Shown here: positions 5,369 to 5,509 of the stretch, piece by piece
How the letters are laid out: every line of letters starts with the position of its first letter
How positions within the stretch are numbered: the first letter of the stretch is position 1
Source: JAZDKP01 sp043802925
GTDB taxonomy: Bacteria > Fibrobacterota > OXYB2-FULL-49-7 > JAEUSG01
DNA length: 5,509 nucleotides
Assembly (NCBI GenBank): GCA_043802925.1
Contig: JAZDKP010000290.1
Coordinates: 1 to 5,509 of the forward strand
Reading direction: 5' to 3'
Program-made: the position numbers and the translations under genes
The notes under the pieces: generated by a model
What the model was told of the DNA's origin: nothing
Database searches by the model: none
The model's input: only the letters and a program-made list of their open reading frames with translations

Positions 5369-5387
5369 CAAAAAAGAGGGTTTTTTG
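5369..5387. repeat. A/T hairpin: C-A6-GAGGG-T6-G inverted repeat
   Basis: CAAAAAA (5369-5375) and TTTTTTG (5381-5387) form a perfect 7-bp inverted repeat around the loop GAGGG. It lies in the divergent gap between mscL and the gene at 5467, about 100 bp upstream of the mscL start and 15 bp upstream of the plus-strand -35 box. With a T-run on both strands it looks terminator-like, but the stem is nearly all A:T and no gene ends here. A role as operator, attenuator or curved DNA is possible; it may also be chance. Confidence 0.3.
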
Positions 5388-5401
5388 CGACACCATTATT
5401 A

Positions 5402-5431
5402 TTGAATTGCCTTTAGTCTGATAATTATAAT
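5402..5431 (+). promoter_or_regulatory. Sigma70-type promoter for the nucleotidyltransferase gene
   Basis: TTGAAT (5402-5407) is followed after 18 bp by a perfect TATAAT (5426-5431). The surrounding stretch is strongly AT-rich. Transcription would begin near 5438, leaving a leader of about 29 nt that includes the GGAGG ribosome site. Confidence 0.6.
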
Positions 5432-5455
5432 TTATATAGTCTCTACGTTGTTTTC

Positions 5456-5460
5456 GGAGG
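5456..5460 (+). promoter_or_regulatory. Strong ribosome binding site (GGAGG)
   Basis: GGAGG lies 6 nt before the ATG at 5467. It is the best Shine-Dalgarno site in the window and fixes the start of a gene of which only 14 codons are visible. Confidence 0.8.
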
Positions 5461-5466
5461 AAAAGA

Positions 5467-5509
5467 ATGGTAAAACCCACCCTGGTCGTCATGGCCGCTG
5501 GCATTGGCA
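5467..5509 (+). CDS. Sugar-phosphate nucleotidyltransferase, N-terminus only (cut by window end)
   Basis: The 14 visible residues, MVKPTLVVMAAGIG, are the first beta strand and the start of the glycine-rich nucleotide-binding loop of the NTP_transferase fold. They are most like proteins that begin KPTLV[IV]MAAG[IM]GSRYGG. Enzymes of this kind transfer a nucleotidyl group to a sugar phosphate, which makes NDP-sugars for polysaccharide or cell-envelope synthesis. Start, ribosome site and promoter are all well formed. The specific substrate cannot be judged from this stub. A related possibility is another MobA/GlmU-like member of the same fold. Confidence 0.7.
   Translation, partial: MVKPTLVVMAAGIG

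Noticed and set aside
5280..5504. A 74-codon minus-strand frame upstream of mscL
   Set aside because: It covers an AT-rich promoter region and overlaps the well-supported start of the nucleotidyltransferase gene. It shows no family motif and no convincing ribosome site.

Overview
The window is a GC-rich bacterial chromosomal segment with AT-rich intergenic regions. It shows seven credible genes, two of them cut by the window edges. The organism is probably a Gram-negative, partly anaerobic bacterium outside the well-studied groups. Three things point that way: a lipoprotein with FecR, Ig-like, PKD and formylglycine-generating-enzyme-like (FGE-like) domains, a PorT-type outer-membrane barrel, and a ferredoxin-thioredoxin-reductase-like protein fused to rubredoxin. 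A Fibrobacterota-like or deltaproteobacteria-like lineage is a guess from architecture only; no marker gene fixes the phylum.

Layout. At the left edge (1-213, +) lies the tail of a small DUF6788-like protein, often a companion of transposases. An AT-rich gap of 196 bp with a weak hairpin follows. Then comes a long gene (410-2566, +) for a probable lipoprotein: FecR-like region, He_PIG/cadherin-like domain, Pro/Val linker, two PKD-like repeats and a C-terminal FGE-sulfatase-fold domain that lacks the usual catalytic cysteine pair. Its stop codon directly abuts the stop of the convergent minus-strand cluster.

The minus-strand cluster (4071 down to 2567) reads, in transcription order, outer-membrane beta-barrel protein, glutaredoxin with a CGWC active site, then the FTR-catalytic/rubredoxin fusion. 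Gaps are 9 nt and a 4-nt ATGA overlap, so it looks like one operon. A well-formed promoter (TTGACA, 18 bp, TTTATT) lies just upstream. The last two genes make a plausible thiol-redox relay: an electron donor to rubredoxin or the 4Fe-4S centre, then the FTR active-site disulfide, then glutaredoxin, then targets. The barrel is not an obvious partner.

Divergent from that operon is thiE (4186-4815, +), thiamine-phosphate synthase. It is followed 5 bp later by the convergent stop of mscL (4821-5270, -), the large-conductance mechanosensitive channel. Divergent from mscL, a gene with a strong ribosome binding site starts at 5467 and leaves the window after 14 codons; its N-terminus is that of a sugar-phosphate nucleotidyltransferase. 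No RNA gene, CRISPR array, complete mobile element or TPP riboswitch was seen. The most unusual items are the redox pair with its extra cysteines and the multi-domain lipoprotein; neither amounts to proof of a new system.
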